A stretch of 64,000 nucleotides of DNA from Hyphomicrobiales bacterium (GCA_900468625.1 UBUL01000026.1:110311-174310), one strand, 5' to 3'. Counted from the first letter of the stretch, positions 1-8,382 are shown. Numbers and translations are program-made. Notes: generated by a model from the letters alone, not told the origin.

Positions 1-916
1 ACAGCGTTCCAGCGAAGACTGTGGCCGCCAGCAATATGCCTGTCAGGATATTCGCCAAAAACAGTCTGTAATTGATCTCGGGCCGCGCAAGATCGAGGCG
101 CCATGTCTGCCAGCCGAGATGTGCGGCGATGACCAGCATTCCGACGGCATAGGGCAATGACATACCGGTCATCCATCCCCCGACCGACCATGCTGCGACA
201 GCCACGGCATAGAATAGGCCGATACATGCCCTGCCACGGTTGCCAAACAGTATGGCGGTCGACTTCAAGCCCAGTTGCATGTCGTCCCGAACATCGACAT
301 AGGCATAAACGGTATCGTAGCCGATCTGCCAGGCGATGGCTCCGAGCCACATCAGGAGCGCTCCGGCGGGGATCTCGCCTGTGATCTCCGACCATGCCAT
401 CACCATTCCCCAGTTGAATGCCGCGCCAAGAATGGCCTGCGGCCAATAAGTGAAGCGCTTGCCGAGCGGATAGACAAAGACAAGCGGCAGGATGCAGATG
501 GCGATGACACGTGTGTAGGATGTCAGGAAGAGAAGGAGCGAAGCGGCCAATGCGAGTTCCACCGCCAGGAACATGAGTGCCCACGGCACGCCGATCTGTC
601 CGCTCGCCAATGGCCGAAAGCGTGTGCGCTCGACATGCCCATCAAACTTTCGATCGGCAATGTCGTTGACCGTCGAGCCGGCGCTTCTCATCAGCAATGC
701 ACCCAGCGAGAAGATGGCCAGTTGTCTGAGGTCTGGAAAACCATGCGAGGCTTGGATCAGCGCTGCCCAGCAGGGAAAAAGCGTCAGCCAAATGCCAACC
801 GGCCGATCCAGCCGCGCAAGCCGCGTGTAGGGTCTCAACGCCGCAGGCAAACGACGATCCACCCAGTCTCCGAGTCTTATATCGCTTAGGTCAGGACGGA
901 TGGAAACGTTCATCAT
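1..916 (-). CDS. ubiA: 4-hydroxybenzoate octaprenyltransferase UbiA (3' end cut by window edge)
   Basis: UbiA is the integral-membrane prenyltransferase that joins a polyprenyl tail to 4-hydroxybenzoate in ubiquinone synthesis. Reading the minus strand from two consecutive ATG codons (916 and 913) gives MMNVSIRPDLSDIRLGDWVD, and the frame stays open to base 1, so the C-terminus lies outside. It carries the first Asp-rich substrate motif of the family (NDIADRKFDGHVERTR) after a membrane segment, and a second one (YAYVDVRDDMQLGLKS). Several hydrophobic segments follow, as expected. About 305 residues are visible, close to the usual 290-320, so little is missing. The next gene upstream on the same strand is RidA-like, 146 bp away. 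Identification is firm; the choice between the two ATGs is open. Confidence 0.9.
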   Translation of the reverse strand, partial: MMNVSIRPDLSDIRLGDWVDRRLPAALRPYTRLARLDRPVGIWLTLFPCWAALIQASHGFPDLRQLAIFSLGALLMRSAGSTVNDIADRKFDGHVERTRFRPLASGQIGVPWALMFLAVELALAASLLLFLTSYTRVIAICILPLVFVYPLGKRFTYWPQAILGAAFNWGMVMAWSEITGEIPAGALLMWLGAIAWQIGYDTVYAYVDVRDDMQLGLKSTAILFGNRGRACIGLFYAVAVAAWSVGGWMTGMSLPYAVGMLVIAAHLGWQTWRLDLARPEINYRLFLANILTGILLAATVFAGTL

Positions 917-1015
917 CGAAATCCGCAGTTTAATGGCCGAAGGAAAATAGCGACTTCGGCACATGTCGCAACGGCCTGAAGCGCGGTTGCGTCAATTTCG
1001 CTTCGATGTGATTTT

Positions 1016-1047
1016 CGACCCACGGCTGCCTTTTTTGCCGTGGGTCG
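1016..1047 (-). terminator. Hairpin after the RidA-like gene
   Basis: A perfect 11-bp stem (CGACCCACGGC at 1016-1026 with its complement at 1037-1047) closes a 10-nt loop just downstream of the RidA-like stop codon. There is no clean T-run after the stem on the minus strand, so it may be a weak or factor-assisted terminator between this gene and ubiA. Confidence 0.45.
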
Positions 1048-1062
1048 GAATCTGATTATGCC

Positions 1063-1488
1063 TTACGCCGCTTCCGGTTTGCCCGCCTCTCCAGCATCTG
1101 GAATGCGCGCGATGACCTTGATTTCGAAATCGAAGCCAGCCAGCCAGTTGACGCCGACAGCCGTCCAGTTCGGATAGGGTTTTTCGCTGAAGACCCGGTT
1201 CTTGACGGTCATGATCGTACCGAACTGCTGCTCGGGATCTGTGTGGAACGTCGTGACATCGATGATGTCGTCGAAAGTGCAGCCTGCCGCCTCCAGAGTC
1301 GCTTTCAGATTGTCGAAGGCGAGCTGGACCTGTTTTTCGAAATCCGGCTCGGGGCTCCCATCGGTGCGGCTGCCGACCTGGCCGGAGACGAACAGCAGAT
1401 CGCCGGAACGAATCGCGGCGGAATAGCCATGCTCCTCGTAAAGCGCATGTCTGTTCTTCGGGAAAATCGCATTCCTGGTCGTCATCAT
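1063..1488 (-). CDS. RidA/YjgF/YER057c family protein
   Basis: The 141-residue product is a full-length member of the RidA (YjgF) family, whose best-known members hydrolyse reactive enamine/imine intermediates released by PLP enzymes. Family features visible are the early LLFVSGQVG strand, the central DIIDVTTFHTD stretch and the C-terminal PNWTAVGVNWLAGFDFEIKV block. The canonical RidA catalytic Arg normally sits in an R-A/P-A-V type motif near the end; here that stretch reads WTAVGVN, so this looks like one of the divergent subgroups and deaminase activity is not assured. A Shine-Dalgarno-like AGAGGCG precedes the two start ATGs. It is divergent from a TetR regulator, with three operator-like boxes in between, so it is the likely regulated target. 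Confidence 0.85.
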   Translation of the reverse strand: MMTTRNAIFPKNRHALYEEHGYSAAIRSGDLLFVSGQVGSRTDGSPEPDFEKQVQLAFDNLKATLEAAGCTFDDIIDVTTFHTDPEQQFGTIMTVKNRVFSEKPYPNWTAVGVNWLAGFDFEIKVIARIPDAGEAGKPEAA

Positions 1489-1571
1489 ATTCGCCTCTCA
1501 TTTGCGTTGACGTGAAATGGTAGGAAAGGCGCAAGCTTGCGCGGCCATTCCAAAGCGCCGTCTTATTTGAT

Positions 1572-1636
1572 ATACGGAATGTATGTGAGATATTCGCATG
1601 CGTTCCGTATGTCAATATTTCAAATACGAGGCGTAT
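1572..1636. promoter_or_regulatory. Three evenly spaced operator-like boxes between RidA-like gene and tetR
   Basis: Three related 13-bp imperfect palindromes lie in the divergent promoter region: ATACGGAATGTAT (1572-1584), ATACGGAACGCAT read on the minus strand (1598-1610) and ATACGAGGCGTAT (1624-1636). Their centres are at 1578, 1604 and 1630, exactly 26 bp apart, about 2.5 helical turns. The last lies 18 bp before the tetR start codon. TetR-family repressors commonly bind such palindromes next to their own gene, so these are the probable binding sites for the adjacent regulator. Confidence 0.7.
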
Positions 1637-1654
1637 ACGAACTTGGAGGGTGAT

Positions 1655-2242
1655 ATGGCAAAGCGCCTGGAAACGATGGAAGCAAACCGCAACAAGCTGA
1701 TTGCCGCTGCAAGAAAAGCCTTCGCCGAGAAAGGGTTCGCCGCGGCTTCGATGGATGAGTTGACGGCGGATGCTGGTCTGACGAGGGGTGCTCTCTACCA
1801 CAATTTCGGAGACAAGCGTGGATTGCTCGCCGTGATCGTGGATCAGATCGACAATGAGATGGCGTTGCGGGCGAAGGAAATCGGCACGCAGGCGGGCGGC
1901 GGCTGGCAAGGCTTGCTTGCGGAAGGCGAGGCCTATATCAAGATGGCGCTCGATCCCGAGGTGCAGCGCATCGTTCTGCTCGATGGCCCAGCCGTTCTGG
2001 GCGATCCTTCGAAATGGCCCAGCCAGAACAGCTGTCTCGCCGGCACCCGGCAGACGGTGTTGAATCTTCTGGAGCAGGGGGTCGTCAAGCCGGTGGATGT
2101 CGAGGCGGCAGCCCGGCTCCTGTCCGGCGCTGCGCTGAATGCAGCCCTCTGGGTTGCCGCCAGCGAGAATCCGACTGATGTGTTGCCCAAGGCGGTAGAA
2201 GCCTTCCGAGCAATGGCTTCGGGATTGCTGGCTAAGGCCTGA
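1655..2242 (+). CDS. TetR/AcrR family transcriptional regulator
   Basis: This 195-residue protein is a TetR-type repressor. The N-terminal domain has the family's helix-turn-helix: RNKLIAAARKAFAEKGFAAA, then SMDELTADAGLTRGALYHNF and the conserved GDKRGLL at about residues 45-52. The C-terminal half is the variable ligand-binding, dimerising part. I chose the ATG at 1655 because GGAGGG lies 4 bases upstream; an in-frame ATG at 1598 would place the start inside one of the operator boxes. Its gene is divergent from the RidA-like gene and both probably share the operators in between. The inducer cannot be read from the sequence. Confidence 0.9.
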   Translation: MAKRLETMEANRNKLIAAARKAFAEKGFAAASMDELTADAGLTRGALYHNFGDKRGLLAVIVDQIDNEMALRAKEIGTQAGGGWQGLLAEGEAYIKMALDPEVQRIVLLDGPAVLGDPSKWPSQNSCLAGTRQTVLNLLEQGVVKPVDVEAAARLLSGAALNAALWVAASENPTDVLPKAVEAFRAMASGLLAKA

Positions 2243-2318
2243 TGCCGGTTATCGCTCGATGAATTCCGCGATCGGCGTCGCGGAAGCCCTTTCAGCTATA
2301 TGGAACACCGAGCCGCGT

Positions 2319-2990
2319 TCAATTCATTCCGGCCCGCGCCTCCGCCTTCATCTTGGCGATATCCCGCAGTGCGCTTGCAAGCACATCCGGAGTCTGCGCG
2401 CCGCTCACGGCATATTGCTGGTCGAAGATGAAGAAGGGCACGCCGTTGACGCCGATCTTCTGGGCGGCGTCGATTTCGCCGACGATGAGATCGCGATCTG
2501 CGTCGGAGGCGAGCAGAGTTGATATGACGGAGCGGTCGAGCCCGGCCTTTTCCGCGATGTCGAGCAGAACCGCATGGTCGCCGACGTTGCGGCCGTCTTC
2601 GAAATTGGCCTTGAACAGGGCATCCACCACCTTGTCCTGCTTCTCGCGGCTTTCGGTGACGGCCCAGTGGATGAGGCGGTGTGCGTCGAGCGTGTTGGGG
2701 CCGATCTTGATGGCGTCGAAATCGAATTTGATACCCACGTCGCGGCCGAGATCGGTCAGCATCTTGTGCCCCTGCGCGACACGTTCCGCGCCACCGAGCT
2801 TCTGCTCGAGAGCCTTCTTCTGGTCGACGCCTTCGGGCGGATAGTCCGGATTGAGACGGTAGGGCCGCCAGTTGAGGTCGACGCCGACTTCGTCCTGCAC
2901 CTCGGCGATCGCCAGTTCCAGACGAGCCTTGCCGAGATAGCACCATGGGCAGACGACGTCGGAGACGATGTCGATCGTGATGCGTTCCAT
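2319..2990 (-). CDS. DsbA family oxidoreductase (FrnE / 2-hydroxychromene-2-carboxylate isomerase-like)
   Basis: The 223-residue protein has a thioredoxin fold with a CPWC active-site motif at about residues 14-17 (DIVSDVVCPWCYLGKARLE), followed by an inserted helical domain and the cis-Pro region GVPFFIFDQQYAVSGAQ typical of the FrnE-like DsbA subfamily. There is no signal peptide, so it should act in the cytoplasm, unlike classical DsbA. FrnE-type proteins are disulfide oxidoreductases linked to oxidative stress; the exact substrate is unknown. An AAGGAC ribosome site precedes the ATG. It is convergent with tetR and follows the YejA-like gene on the same strand by 92 bp. Confidence 0.88.
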   Translation of the reverse strand: MERITIDIVSDVVCPWCYLGKARLELAIAEVQDEVGVDLNWRPYRLNPDYPPEGVDQKKALEQKLGGAERVAQGHKMLTDLGRDVGIKFDFDAIKIGPNTLDAHRLIHWAVTESREKQDKVVDALFKANFEDGRNVGDHAVLLDIAEKAGLDRSVISTLLASDADRDLIVGEIDAAQKIGVNGVPFFIFDQQYAVSGAQTPDVLASALRDIAKMKAEARAGMN

Positions 2991-3082
2991 GGTTCTGTCC
3001 TTTCGGTTTTCGGGCTGTTCTCTTCCATCTAGGCCTTTGTGCCGATGGCTTCAACCGGTTACCGAAAGGGAACCATGGGACG

Positions 3083-4891
3083 CTATTGCACCGAGGCGTC
3101 CCACCATGCCGGCAGGTAATAGCCATAGAGCGGCAGAACGTTTGGATGATCGATGCGGCTGCGCCGCGCCGCCCATTGCTGACCGACATGATAGAGCGGC
3201 ACCATGTAATAGCCAGATATCAAGATGCGGTCGAAGGAGCGCACTGCGTCGCGGAAATCCTCAGCTGAATGGGCCGTCAGGAAGTGTCCCATCAGAGCGT
3301 CAACATTAGGATCAGCGACACCGGCATAATTGAAACTGCCTGCCGCCTTGGCCGCAGCCGATCCCCATCGTCCAAGCTGTTCCGTGCCGGGAGATAGCGA
3401 GGAGGGATAGGCTTTCAAGATCATGTCGTAATCGTAGTTCCCCGTCCGCAGCTGATACTGCGAATCGTCGACAGTGCGGATCGTGACGGCAATGCCGAGG
3501 AGCGCGAGCGACCGGCGATAAGCAATTGCAATACGTTCCTGGTCCGCATTCTGTGTCATGATCTCGAAGCTGAGTTGCCGCCCGGCGCTGTCGACCATAC
3601 GTTCGCCCTTGATCGTGTAGCCCCCCTGCTTGAGGAAGTTGACTGCCTTGCGCAGGATCTTGCGGTCGCGGCCGGAGCCGTCGCTGACGGGCAGCTTGTA
3701 GGTGCCATCAAGCACATCGGCGTCGATATGGTCCTTGATCGGGCCAAGCATGGTGAGTTCGTTGGCATCTGCGGGCACACCGAAGGAGGAAAGGTCGGAA
3801 TTCTGCCAGTAACTTTCGGTGCGTGTATAGGCATTGGAGGCAAGGCTGCGGTTGAACCATTCGAAATCGAAGGCGAGGGTCAAACCCTTGCGTACATTCT
3901 TGTCGGCGAAAATCGGTCGGCGCGTGTTAAAAACGAAACCCAGCATGCCGCTCGGCGTTTTCGGCATAAACGCCTCCTTGACTACGGCGCCGGAGCTGAC
4001 GGCTGGGAAATTATACGCTTCCTGCCAGTGGCTGGGGCTGCCGTCGGGATAGACGTCGATATCGCCCTTCTTGAACGATTCGAACAGCGTGGTCTCCTGC
4101 AGGAAATAGGTAACGGATATCTCGTCGTAGTTATCGACGCCGACTTTCGTGGGAATATCCTTTCCCCAATAGTCGGGATCCCGCTGATAGATGATGCGCT
4201 GGCCTGGATCGATGCTCTTGATCTTGTAAGGCCCGGAGCCGACGGGAATGGCGAGTGTTGTGCGCTCGAAATTATCCGCATCGATGACGTGCTTCGGCAG
4301 GATCGGCAGCATGGCAATGATCAGCGGTGTTTCGCGGTTCGCTGCCTCGTTGAAGTGGATCAACACGCTACGCTCGCCGACCTTCTCCATCTTGGCGACT
4401 CCTTTCAACGGAGATGAAAGGTTGGGGCGACCTTTTTCGCGCAGAAGCTGGAAGGTAAAGATTACATCGTCCGGTGTCACCGGCTGCCCGTCCGACCATC
4501 TGGCCTTCGGATCGAGGTTGAACTGGATAAAGCTGCGATTGTCGTCCCATTCGACCGTCTGCGCCAGCAATCCGTAAAGGGTGAAGGGCTCGTCGCTCGA
4601 TCGTTGCATCAGCGATTCGTAGACGAGATTGCCGTATTCCGGGTCCCACATGCCGCGCGCCGTTGTGCGCATGCTCTTCAGAATGAAGGGATTGAGATTG
4701 TCGAAGGTACCGACGACGCCATAATTGATATGGCCGCCCTTTTTGACATTCGGATTGACGTAAGGGAAATGCTTGAAGTCCGCCGGCAGTGCAGGATCTC
4801 CATGCATGGCGATACCATAGAGCGGTTGCGCCGCTGCGGCGTTGCACAAGGCTGCGAAGAACAGGAAGACAGCGATCCGGAGCGCTTGCAT
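3083..4891 (-). CDS. ABC transporter substrate-binding protein, family 5 (YejA-like)
   Basis: The 602-residue product starts with a clear signal peptide (MQALRIAVFLFFAALCNAAAAQ) and is then a family-5 (oligopeptide/dipeptide type) periplasmic binding protein. The YPYVNPNVKKGG-like opening (FPYVNPNVKKGG), SDGQPVTPDDVIFTFQ and the long C-terminal lobe resemble YejA, the binding protein of the YejABEF importer for microcin C-like and other peptides. The unusual point is that no permease or ATPase genes lie next to it: the neighbours are a DsbA-like gene and an IalB-like gene. It either serves a transporter encoded elsewhere or the transporter was lost. Family call is firm, the substrate is inference. 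Confidence 0.88.
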   Translation of the reverse strand: MQALRIAVFLFFAALCNAAAAQPLYGIAMHGDPALPADFKHFPYVNPNVKKGGHINYGVVGTFDNLNPFILKSMRTTARGMWDPEYGNLVYESLMQRSSDEPFTLYGLLAQTVEWDDNRSFIQFNLDPKARWSDGQPVTPDDVIFTFQLLREKGRPNLSSPLKGVAKMEKVGERSVLIHFNEAANRETPLIIAMLPILPKHVIDADNFERTTLAIPVGSGPYKIKSIDPGQRIIYQRDPDYWGKDIPTKVGVDNYDEISVTYFLQETTLFESFKKGDIDVYPDGSPSHWQEAYNFPAVSSGAVVKEAFMPKTPSGMLGFVFNTRRPIFADKNVRKGLTLAFDFEWFNRSLASNAYTRTESYWQNSDLSSFGVPADANELTMLGPIKDHIDADVLDGTYKLPVSDGSGRDRKILRKAVNFLKQGGYTIKGERMVDSAGRQLSFEIMTQNADQERIAIAYRRSLALLGIAVTIRTVDDSQYQLRTGNYDYDMILKAYPSSLSPGTEQLGRWGSAAAKAAGSFNYAGVADPNVDALMGHFLTAHSAEDFRDAVRSFDRILISGYYMVPLYHVGQQWAARRSRIDHPNVLPLYGYYLPAWWDASVQ

Positions 4892-5155
4892 GGCATCCTT
4901 TCCGGTAAGGGTACGATTCGGCCAGACCTTATCATGAGCGTGCCGAATTCAACACGCGGCCGCGGAAATCTTGGGTGTCGACAGAAAAGGCCAAAGAAAA
5001 GCTGGATATCCGTTCCAGTGCGATGTAACAGGGGTGCCGGGTTTCTCGGGTCATGTATTTGCCTTATTCATTCGACAGGTGGACGACGGTTTGACCCGAA
5101 TAGCATGGGACGGCACGCCGTCGTTCCGAAGCGGATTTCAGGAGGCGGTTTCGCT

Positions 5156-5815
5156 ATGATGTTCAAGACTGACAACAAAATGCGGGCAGGTCTCTCTGCT
5201 CTGGCTCTCATGATCGGTGCGGCCATGCCGGCTGCTGCCTTTGCTCAGGATGCGTCCAACGCAGCTCCTGCCGACGGCGCCAGCGATCCCAACCAGCCGC
5301 GTCTGGGCTGGTACAAGACCTGCGCCAAGCAGGATGATGCCGATATCTGCATCGTGCAGAACCTGATCATGGCAAACAACGGCCAGCTCGTGACGGCTGT
5401 CGGCCTCATCTCCGTCGATGGCAAGGTCAACCGCAAGATCCTGCAGATTTCCGTTCCGACGGCTCGCCTGATTCCGCCCGGCATCACCATGCAGGTCGAT
5501 GGCGGCAAGGGTCAGAAGCTCGACTACGCCGTCTGCCTTCCGGACAAGTGCACCGCCGAAGTTCCCCTGACGGATGCGATGATCGCTTCGCTGAAGAAGG
5601 GCACCGACGTGACCTTCACCTCGGTCAACTTCCGCCGCGCTCCGAACCCGATCAAGATCTCGCTGACGGGCTTCGGCGCCGCCTATGATGGCCCGGCAAT
5701 CTCCGACAGCAAGCTTGCCGAAAGCCAGAAGAGCCTGCAGGACAGCATGCAGAAGAAGGCCGAGGAAGCCCGCAAGAAGCTGGAAGACGCCCAGAAGGCC
5801 GCCAAGCAGCAGTAA
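5156..5815 (+). CDS. Invasion-associated locus B (IalB) family protein
   Basis: A secreted or periplasmic protein of 219 residues with a signal peptide that ends near AAMPAAAFAQ. The mature part has the IalB pattern: GWYKTCAKQDDADICIVQNL with a Cys pair, a second Cys pair in YAVCLPDKCTAEV, and the FTSVNFRRAPNPIKISLTGF strand. The last 40 residues are Lys/Glu/Ala-rich and read as a coiled coil (KKAEEARKKLEDAQKAAKQQ). IalB is named from Bartonella, where it affects red-cell invasion; in rhizobia homologues are common and the role is not settled. The start is set by AGGAGG at 5140-5145; a longer open frame upstream is not needed. Confidence 0.88.
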   Translation: MMFKTDNKMRAGLSALALMIGAAMPAAAFAQDASNAAPADGASDPNQPRLGWYKTCAKQDDADICIVQNLIMANNGQLVTAVGLISVDGKVNRKILQISVPTARLIPPGITMQVDGGKGQKLDYAVCLPDKCTAEVPLTDAMIASLKKGTDVTFTSVNFRRAPNPIKISLTGFGAAYDGPAISDSKLAESQKSLQDSMQKKAEEARKKLEDAQKAAKQQ

Positions 5816-5840
5816 GCTGGCTGATTCCATTTCATCAAGG

Positions 5841-5868
5841 AAAAAGCCCGGAGCGATCCGGGCTTTTT
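5841..5868 (+). terminator. Rho-independent terminator after the IalB-like gene
   Basis: AAAAAGCCCGGA (5841-5852), a 4-base loop and TCCGGGCTTTTT (5857-5868) form a perfect stem ending in a T-run, 26 bp after the stop codon. The A-run on the other side makes it usable in both directions. A second long hairpin at 5914-5943 (12-bp stem, no T-run) lies at the hspQ end. Confidence 0.85.
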
Positions 5869-5965
5869 CCTTGCAACTGTTGCAGCTGCAGGGTCAGATG
5901 CCGTTCAAGCAAGAAGGGAAGGCGTTGGGGCGCCTTCCCTTCGGAAACTGTTGCTTTGATGGTGC

Positions 5966-6295
5966 TTAGTGGGCGAAGCTCATCTTGGGCTTGAGCTGTC
6001 CCGTCGGGGCACGGTCGAAGATCTGAGTAATCTGCGGATTGCGCAAGGGAACACCGCTCTCATCGTTCACGAGATTCTGTTCCGATACGTATGCGACATA
6101 TTCCGTCTCGTCATTTTCGGCGAGAAGGTGATAGAAGGGTTGATCCTTATCGGGCCGTACTTCGGCCGGAATGGAATTCCACCATTCTTCGGTATTTGCG
6201 AACTCCGGATCGACATCGAAGATGACACCGCGGAAGGGGAACATCCGGTGTCGAACCACGTCGCCAATATTGAATTTTGCGTTGCGTTGTTTCAT
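5966..6295 (-). CDS. hspQ: Heat shock protein HspQ
   Basis: A 109-residue HspQ/YccV protein. The diagnostic sequence is KFNIGDVVRHRMFPFRGVIF near the start and the PFYHLLAE-YVAYVSEQNLV core. In enterobacteria HspQ promotes turnover of mutant DnaA and acts as a Lon specificity factor; the older name refers to binding of hemimethylated DNA. The gene stands alone between two terminators. A perfect 17-bp palindrome 26 bp before the start and a CTTGAT...CACCACAT stretch in the same place suggest dedicated regulation, possibly by a heat-shock sigma factor. Identity is secure. Confidence 0.9.
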   Translation of the reverse strand: MKQRNAKFNIGDVVRHRMFPFRGVIFDVDPEFANTEEWWNSIPAEVRPDKDQPFYHLLAENDETEYVAYVSEQNLVNDESGVPLRNPQITQIFDRAPTGQLKPKMSFAH

Positions 6296-6321
6296 GGCAC
6301 GACTTCCTTTCAGCTAATCAT

Positions 6322-6338
6322 GTGGTGACTTTCACCAC
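6322..6338. promoter_or_regulatory. Perfect palindrome in the hspQ promoter region
   Basis: GTGGTGA-CTT-TCACCAC is a perfect inverted repeat with 7-bp arms and a 3-bp centre, ending 26 bp before the hspQ ATG. On the minus strand it lies inside a possible RpoH-like promoter: CTTGAT upstream and CACCACAT about 15 bp further on. It could be an operator or a leader hairpin. Confidence 0.5.
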
Positions 6339-6473
6339 TGATATCAAGGATTTTGCCCCCGTTCCTTCATCGAACTGTCACATTCTGTCCGGCCCTGTCT
6401 CGAATGCCCAGCCGTCGCCCGATGTGAAAATTCCATTCCGTTGGGCACCTGCCACCGGCTTTCCCATCATGAA

Positions 6474-6499
6474 GAAAGCCCCGGCAGGCCGGGGCTTTC
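6474..6499 (-). terminator. Terminator after glnA
   Basis: GAAAGCCCCGGC (6474-6485) pairs with GCCGGGGCTTTC (6488-6499), 11 bp beyond the glnA stop. On the minus strand the stem ends in CTTTCTTC, a modest U-rich tail. Confidence 0.65.
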
Positions 6500-6509
6500 G
6501 TATCGGATA

Positions 6510-7919
6510 TCAGGCCGAATAGTACATGTCGTATTCGACTGGATGCGGGGTCATTTCGAAGCGCATGACCTCCTGCATCTTCAGTTCGATGAAGGCATCG
6601 ATCTGGTCGTCGTCGAAGACGCCGCCGGCGGTCAGGAACTTGCGGTCCTTGTCCAGGCTTTCCAGAGCTTCGCGCAACGAACCGCAGACGGTCGGGATCT
6701 TCTTCAGTTCCTTCGGCGGCAGGTCGTACAGATCCTTGTCCATGGCCTTGCCCGGATGAATCTTGTTCTTGATGCCGTCGAGGCCAGCCATCAGCATGGC
6801 GGCGAAACCGAGATAGGGGTTGGCGGTCGGGTCAGGGAAGCGGACTTCGACGCGCTTTGCCTTCGGGTTCGAGCCGAACGGAATACGGCAGGAAGCGGAG
6901 CGATTGCGAGCGGAATAGGCGAGCAGGACCGGCGCTTCGTAACCCGGGACGAGACGCTTGTACGAATTCGTCGACGGGTTGGTGAAGGCGTTGATTGCCT
7001 TGGCGTGCTTGATGATGCCGCCGATGTAGTAGAGGCAGGTTTCGGAGAGGCCTGCATATTCGTCGCCGGCGAAGGTCGGCTTGCCGCCCTTCCAGATCGA
7101 CTGGTGAACGTGCATGCCCGAGCCGTTGTCGCCGAAGATCGGCTTCGGCATGAAGGTTGCCGTCTTGCCATAGGCGTTGGCGACCTGATGCACCACGTAC
7201 TTGTAGATCTGCATGCCGTCGGCACTACGGACCAGCGTCTCGAACTTGATGCCGAGTTCGTGCTGGGCGGCTGCGACTTCGTGGTGATGCTTTTCGACGA
7301 CGACGCCCATTTCGGCGAGAACCGTCAGCATTTCCGAGCGCATGTCCTGGCAGCTGTCGATCGGCGGAACAGGGAAGTAGCCGCCCTTGACGCGCGGACG
7401 ATGGCCGAGGTTGCCGGTCTCATAGTCGGTGTCGTCGTTGGACGGAAGTTCGCTGGAGTCGAGCTTGAAGCCGGTATTGTAGGGATCGGCCTTGTACTTG
7501 ACGTCGTCGAAGACGAAGAATTCGGCTTCCGGGCCGAAGAAGGCGGTATCGCCGATGCCGGAGGCCTTGAGATAAGCTTCGGCCTTCTTGGCGGTGCCGC
7601 GGGGATCGCGGTTATAGGCTTCGCCGGAGACCGGGTCGAGAATATCGCAGAGGATGACCATCGTGGACTGCGCGAAGAACGGATCCATATGCACCGTATC
7701 CGGATCGGGCATCAGCACCATGTCGGATTCGTTGATGGCCTTCCAACCCGCAATCGAGGAGCCGTCGAACATGACGCCATCGGCGAACATGTCTTCATCG
7801 ACGCAGACCACGTCCATCGTGACGTGCTGCAGCTTGCCTTTCGGGTCGGTGAAGCGCAGATCAACGAACTTGACGTCGTTGTCCTTGATTTGCTTCAAAA
7901 TTTCGCTTGCGGTCGTCAT
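6510..7919 (-). CDS. glnA: Glutamine synthetase type I
   Basis: GlnA makes glutamine from glutamate, ammonia and ATP in the cytoplasm. The 469-residue length is that of the dodecameric type I enzyme. Visible are the DGSSIAGWKAINESDM loop, the FGPEAEFFVFD and VEKHHHEVA metal and ATP-site segments, GSGMHVHQSIWKGG, NRSASCRIP, and the adenylylation motif DKDLYDLPP with Tyr398. Its presence suggests control by GlnE adenylyltransferase. glnB lies 63 bp upstream in the same direction, so the two form the usual rhizobial glnBA operon, with PII production tied to the enzyme it helps regulate. Confidence 0.97.
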   Translation of the reverse strand: MTTASEILKQIKDNDVKFVDLRFTDPKGKLQHVTMDVVCVDEDMFADGVMFDGSSIAGWKAINESDMVLMPDPDTVHMDPFFAQSTMVILCDILDPVSGEAYNRDPRGTAKKAEAYLKASGIGDTAFFGPEAEFFVFDDVKYKADPYNTGFKLDSSELPSNDDTDYETGNLGHRPRVKGGYFPVPPIDSCQDMRSEMLTVLAEMGVVVEKHHHEVAAAQHELGIKFETLVRSADGMQIYKYVVHQVANAYGKTATFMPKPIFGDNGSGMHVHQSIWKGGKPTFAGDEYAGLSETCLYYIGGIIKHAKAINAFTNPSTNSYKRLVPGYEAPVLLAYSARNRSASCRIPFGSNPKAKRVEVRFPDPTANPYLGFAAMLMAGLDGIKNKIHPGKAMDKDLYDLPPKELKKIPTVCGSLREALESLDKDRKFLTAGGVFDDDQIDAFIELKMQEVMRFEMTPHPVEYDMYYSA

Positions 7920-7982
7920 TAAATTGCTTCCCTTGACTTAGATGACGATTAAACGAGCCTCGGCCGAGAAGGGCCGGGCGGA

Positions 7983-8321
7983 TTAGATGGCGTCGATGCC
8001 CGTTTCGCCGGTGCGGATTCGAATGACTTCTTCCACGTTGGAAACGAAAATCTTTCCGTCGCCGATACGGCCTGTTTGCGCGGCCTTGCGGATGGCCTCG
8101 ATCACCGCCTCCGCATTTTCGTCCGCCAGTACAACTTCGACCTTCACCTTCGGCAGGAAGTCGACGACGTATTCCGCGCCACGATAAAGTTCCGTGTGGC
8201 CCTTCTGACGACCGAAGCCCTTCGCTTCCGTGACGGTGATGCCCTGCAGACCGACTTCCTGAAGGGCTTCCTTCACTTCGTCGAGCTTGAAGGGCTTAAT
8301 GATCGCTTCGATCTTTTTCAT
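7983..8321 (-). CDS. glnB: Nitrogen regulatory protein P-II
   Basis: PII senses 2-oxoglutarate, ATP/ADP and, through uridylylation, glutamine, and signals to NtrB and GlnE. The 112 residues from MKKIEAIIKPFKLDEVKEAL match the canonical length. The T-loop TELYRGAEYVVDFLPK contains Tyr51, the uridylylation site, and the C-loop GKIFVSNVEEVIRIRTGE is intact. I placed the start at 8321 rather than the longer frame to 8387, since PII proteins begin MKKIEA and the extra residues would run over the promoter leader. It is first in the operon with glnA, about 50 nt downstream of a sigma-54 type promoter. Confidence 0.96.
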   Translation of the reverse strand: MKKIEAIIKPFKLDEVKEALQEVGLQGITVTEAKGFGRQKGHTELYRGAEYVVDFLPKVKVEVVLADENAEAVIEAIRKAAQTGRIGDGKIFVSNVEEVIRIRTGETGIDAI

Positions 8322-8382
8322 GAGAAAATGTCTCTCCGCTTCTCCTGTTACAGCAGGAATACTCCCCGCTCGGCCAACATAA

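Noticed and set aside
6441..7922. 493-codon open frame on the plus strand
   Set aside because: It is the exact complement of glnA; long antisense frames are common in GC-rich genes and this one has no family features.
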